Below are positions 6,967 to 8,838 of a DNA stretch of 8,838 nt, piece after piece (position 1 is the first letter of the stretch; every line of letters begins with the position of its first letter). The stretch comes from Patescibacteria group bacterium. Its GTDB lineage: Bacteria; Patescibacteriota; Saccharimonadia; Saccharimonadales; CAIOMD01. The stretch is taken from positions 1 to 8,838 of the forward strand of contig JALOQO010000018.1 of NCBI GenBank assembly GCA_025453305.1. The letters run 5' to 3'. The notes below the pieces were generated by a model. It saw only the letters and a list, made by a program, of their open reading frames with translations, made no database searches and was not told the origin of the DNA. A program made the position numbers and the translations under genes.

Positions 6967-6973
6967 ATAGATT

Positions 6974-8584
6974 ATGAGTAAAGTAGCAGAATATCTTCAA
7001 CAACATGTGGTGGGTGAGGTCTTAACGACACAAGACGCTAGAGAATATTTTTCAAAAGATTCAAGTATTTTTAAAATTACACCTCAAATAATTGTTTATC
7101 CACGAACAGAAAACGATGTTCGTAAAATCGCAAGGTTTTCTTGGCAACTAGCCGAAAGAGGCCGTTTGGTCCCTATTACGGCTCGTGGCTTAGGTACCGA
7201 CCAAGGGGGGGCTGCAATTGGCCCTGGAATTTTAGTTGTATTCCCAGCCCACATGAATAAGATTTTATCATTGGATTCTAATAAAGGTTTTGTTTCTGCT
7301 CAGCCGGGAACAAATTTTGGCAGAATTCAACAAACGCTACTAACTCATGGTCAATTTTTACCTCCCTATCCTGCATCTATGGAATATTCTACAATAGGCG
7401 GTGCGGTAGCGAACAATGCTGCTGGTGAAAAAACCGTAAAATACGGCACAATGAAAGATTTTACCAGGCAACTACGGGTTGTTTTGGCCAACGGTGAGGT
7501 AATTGTTACAAAAAGACTTTCAAAAAAAGAACTTGTACACAAGAAAGGTCTACCCACTTTTGAAGGAGAAATTTATAGGTCAATAGATAATATTTTAAGC
7601 GACAACATAGATATTATTGAAAATTCGCAACCAGCTGTTAGTAAGAATACTGCGGGATATGATATATGGTCCGTCAAGGGAAATGACGGCTCGTTTGATT
7701 TAACGCCTTTATTTGCTGGATCGCAAGGTACACTTGGCATTATTTCCGAAATAATATGTGATACCGAAACCTACAATCCCAATAAATCATTAATAGTTGC
7801 AAAAATTGATACGCTAGAACATTTAGGAGTAGCCGTATCTAAGATAAGAGATCTTAACCCCAGCGCTTTAGAGTTAGTGGACTATCATTTATTGGATTTT
7901 ACAAATAAAACTAATCCTAATTACCTTAAAGATACTATACAGCCTCCATTCCCTCATTTTGTTTTGTTTATTGAATTTGACGACATATCTGGTAGAAAAC
8001 AAAAAAACCGTGTTAAAAAAAGTAAAAAAATATTAGAATCATTAAAATCACAAATAGTTATCTCTAAAGACAACCACGAACAAGAAGATTACTGGAAAAT
8101 AAGACACAGTGCTTCTGCTGTTATCTGGCAACACCCCGGTAACAAAAGGGCTTTACCGGTTATAGAAGACGGCATAGTACCGCTAGAAAACTTAACTGAA
8201 TTTATAAATAAAGTATATGAGTTGTTTAAAGTATTTAATTTAGAAATTGCAATTTGGGGCCATGTAGGTAATGCAAATTTACAAATTCAGCCGTATTTTG
8301 ATTTATCGTCACTTGGCGATAGGCAACAAATGTTTAAACTAATGGATGCATATTATGATCTTGTATTTTCTTTTGGTGGGTCTACAAGCGGAGAACACAA
8401 CGACGGCAGAATAAGAGCTCCTTATCTAGTTAAAATGTATGGTCAAGAGATATATGAAATTTTTCGAAAGATAAAACAGCAATTAGATCCATATGGTACT
8501 CTAAATCCGGGTGTTAAAATCGATGTTACCGTAAACGACAATCAAAAAATCCTTAGAGTTTTTGAATATTACAGAAGAAGATAA
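6974..8584 (+). CDS. FAD-binding oxidoreductase, GlcD / D-lactate dehydrogenase-like
   Basis: The 536-residue product belongs to the VAO/PCMH flavoprotein family with an FAD-oxidase C-terminal domain, as in GlcD, Dld and D-2-hydroxyglutarate dehydrogenases that oxidise D-2-hydroxy acids. The FAD domain (about 36-265) shows IIVYPRTENDVRKIARF (39-55), ARGLGTDQGGAAIGPGIL (70-87), IGGAVANNAAGEKTVKYGTM (141-160) and LFAGSQGTLGIISEI (246-260). The C-terminal domain has GHVGNANLQIQP (429-440), SGEHNDGRIRAPYL (472-485) and LDPYGTLNPGVKI (504-516); His430 and the Glu474-His475 pair are where family members bind metal and substrate. There is no iron-sulfur domain and no partner subunit beside it. The substrate and electron acceptor are unknown. 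The ATG follows a -10 box by seven bases with no Shine-Dalgarno. A run of seven Gs (7205-7211) lies within codons 77-79. Confidence 0.9.
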   Translation: MSKVAEYLQQHVVGEVLTTQDAREYFSKDSSIFKITPQIIVYPRTENDVRKIARFSWQLAERGRLVPITARGLGTDQGGAAIGPGILVVFPAHMNKILSLDSNKGFVSAQPGTNFGRIQQTLLTHGQFLPPYPASMEYSTIGGAVANNAAGEKTVKYGTMKDFTRQLRVVLANGEVIVTKRLSKKELVHKKGLPTFEGEIYRSIDNILSDNIDIIENSQPAVSKNTAGYDIWSVKGNDGSFDLTPLFAGSQGTLGIISEIICDTETYNPNKSLIVAKIDTLEHLGVAVSKIRDLNPSALELVDYHLLDFTNKTNPNYLKDTIQPPFPHFVLFIEFDDISGRKQKNRVKKSKKILESLKSQIVISKDNHEQEDYWKIRHSASAVIWQHPGNKRALPVIEDGIVPLENLTEFINKVYELFKVFNLEIAIWGHVGNANLQIQPYFDLSSLGDRQQMFKLMDAYYDLVFSFGGSTSGEHNDGRIRAPYLVKMYGQEIYEIFRKIKQQLDPYGTLNPGVKIDVTVNDNQKILRVFEYYRRR

Positions 8585-8666
8585 AGAGTATGGTTTTTAT
8601 ACATATCGCTCACAATATGAAATGTATGAACTATCTTCGGTTGTAATTCATAGTGAAGAGGAAAAA

Positions 8667-8792
8667 ATGTCCGGCGAAGCGGAAGAAAAAAGACTGAAGG
8701 GGCCAAAACTGCTGATCGGCTGTTCGATGTTCTCAAACCAATTCCACGCAATTGTTATGTTCGTGTTACCGGGAGTTGTTCGGGAGTCGTGA
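8667..8792 (+). CDS. Possible 41-residue ORF, unrecognised
   Basis: ATG at 8667 is preceded by GAGG with a five-base spacer, the best Shine-Dalgarno-like site on the plus strand. It encodes 41 residues: an acidic/basic start (MSGEAEEKRLKGPK) then a hydrophobic stretch to residue 38. The stop at 8790-8792 overlaps an ATG as TGATG. An in-frame upstream extension to 8622 or 8562 also exists. I know no homologue; chance is quite possible. Confidence 0.2.
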   Translation: MSGEAEEKRLKGPKLLIGCSMFSNQFHAIVMFVLPGVVRES

Positions 8793-8838
8793 TGAATGAA
8801 CCCAGCAACGAAATCGTAGAAGCCACCGCCCAGCGGAT
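8792..8838 (+). CDS. Possible N-terminus of a further gene, cut by the right edge
   Basis: An ATG at 8792 overlaps the preceding stop (TGATG), has GGGAG five bases upstream, and stays open for 15 codons (MNEPSNEIVEATAQR) to the edge. The same frame is also open upstream to a TGA near 8653. Too short to identify; an antisense frame is equally open. Confidence 0.2.
   Translation, partial: MNEPSNEIVEATAQR

Larger units (their letters stand above)
8585..8838. other. Right-end segment without a recognised gene; rising GC content
   Basis: The 254 bases after the FAD gene hold no gene I recognise. The first 80 are AT-rich like the rest and contain an imperfect inverted repeat (TATGAA 8625-8630 with TTCATA 8647-8652, around a TTCG), with no T-run to make it a terminator. 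From about 8668 the sequence changes: 8701-8838 is about 51% GC (70 of 138), against about 35% in the body of the window. Three frames stay open for 40-60 codons here (two plus, one minus from the edge to a stop at 8648), so coding direction cannot be settled. Possibilities are the start of a different gene, transferred DNA, or an assembly junction. Confidence 0.5.

Noticed and set aside
981..8584. Recoded UGA, since no gene here ends in TGA
   Set aside because: Seven stops are too few to judge, all genes read through without in-frame TGA, and no gene appears broken at a TGA.
8625..8652. Inverted repeat around TTCG as a terminator for the FAD gene
   Set aside because: Only six outer base pairs, internal mismatches and no following T-run.
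8657..8674. GAGGAAAAAATGTCCGG resembling the RNase P RNA block GAGGAAAGTCCGG
   Set aside because: The spacing differs and none of the other conserved RNase P RNA blocks is seen around it; likely chance.
1..8838. CRISPR array, tRNA, rRNA or insertion sequence
   Set aside because: No spaced direct repeats, tRNA-like cloverleaf with T-arm signature, rRNA blocks, transposase or terminal inverted repeats were seen on either strand.

Overview
The window is AT-rich (roughly 35-38% GC by eye) and tightly packed. It looks like the genome of a small-genome bacterium of the Candidate Phyla Radiation (Patescibacteria), most likely a Saccharibacteria (TM7)-type organism. That placement is inference. It rests on the compact forms of several housekeeping proteins, the near-absence of Shine-Dalgarno sequences, the one-to-thirteen-base gene gaps, and the mix of conserved genes with a membrane-anchored peptide-binding protein. 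No 16S rRNA or other taxonomic marker is present.

Layout. Positions 1-842 (minus strand) hold the N-terminal transmembrane half of an ABC exporter that runs off the left edge. A 138-base divergent intergenic region (843-980) carries promoter-like sequences for both directions and a short direct repeat. From 981 to 6896, six plus-strand genes follow almost without gaps: trhO (tRNA uridine-34 hydroxylase), a shortened uvrC (excision-repair endonuclease), a pepP-like Xaa-Pro aminopeptidase, a four-helix membrane protein of the YvlD/phage-holin-IV family, secG (overlapping the previous gene by 8 bases), and a large extracytoplasmic peptide-binding protein of ABC family 5 tethered by an N-terminal membrane helix. 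After a 77-base gap with its own promoter-like sequence comes a GlcD/D-lactate-dehydrogenase-type FAD oxidoreductase (6974-8584). The last 254 bases hold no recognisable gene, and their base composition rises to about 51% GC, unlike the rest.

How the genes fit together. The plus-strand cluster is a housekeeping run rather than one pathway: tRNA modification, DNA repair, peptide trimming, protein export and peptide capture. The most coherent sub-theme is peptide use: SecG helps export proteins such as the peptide-binding protein, that protein would capture oligopeptides outside the cell, and a proline-specific aminopeptidase would finish peptide breakdown inside. Three genes (trhO, the holin-like gene, the FAD enzyme) have an extended -10 box ending only 7-11 bases before the ATG, which suggests leaderless or nearly leaderless mRNAs.

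I found no CRISPR array, insertion sequence, tRNA or rRNA, and no convincing new multi-gene system. The points most worth a second look are the leaderless-promoter pattern, the about 120-residue deletion and partly lost cysteine cluster in UvrC, the lipobox-free binding protein without its permease, and the compositionally odd right-hand end.
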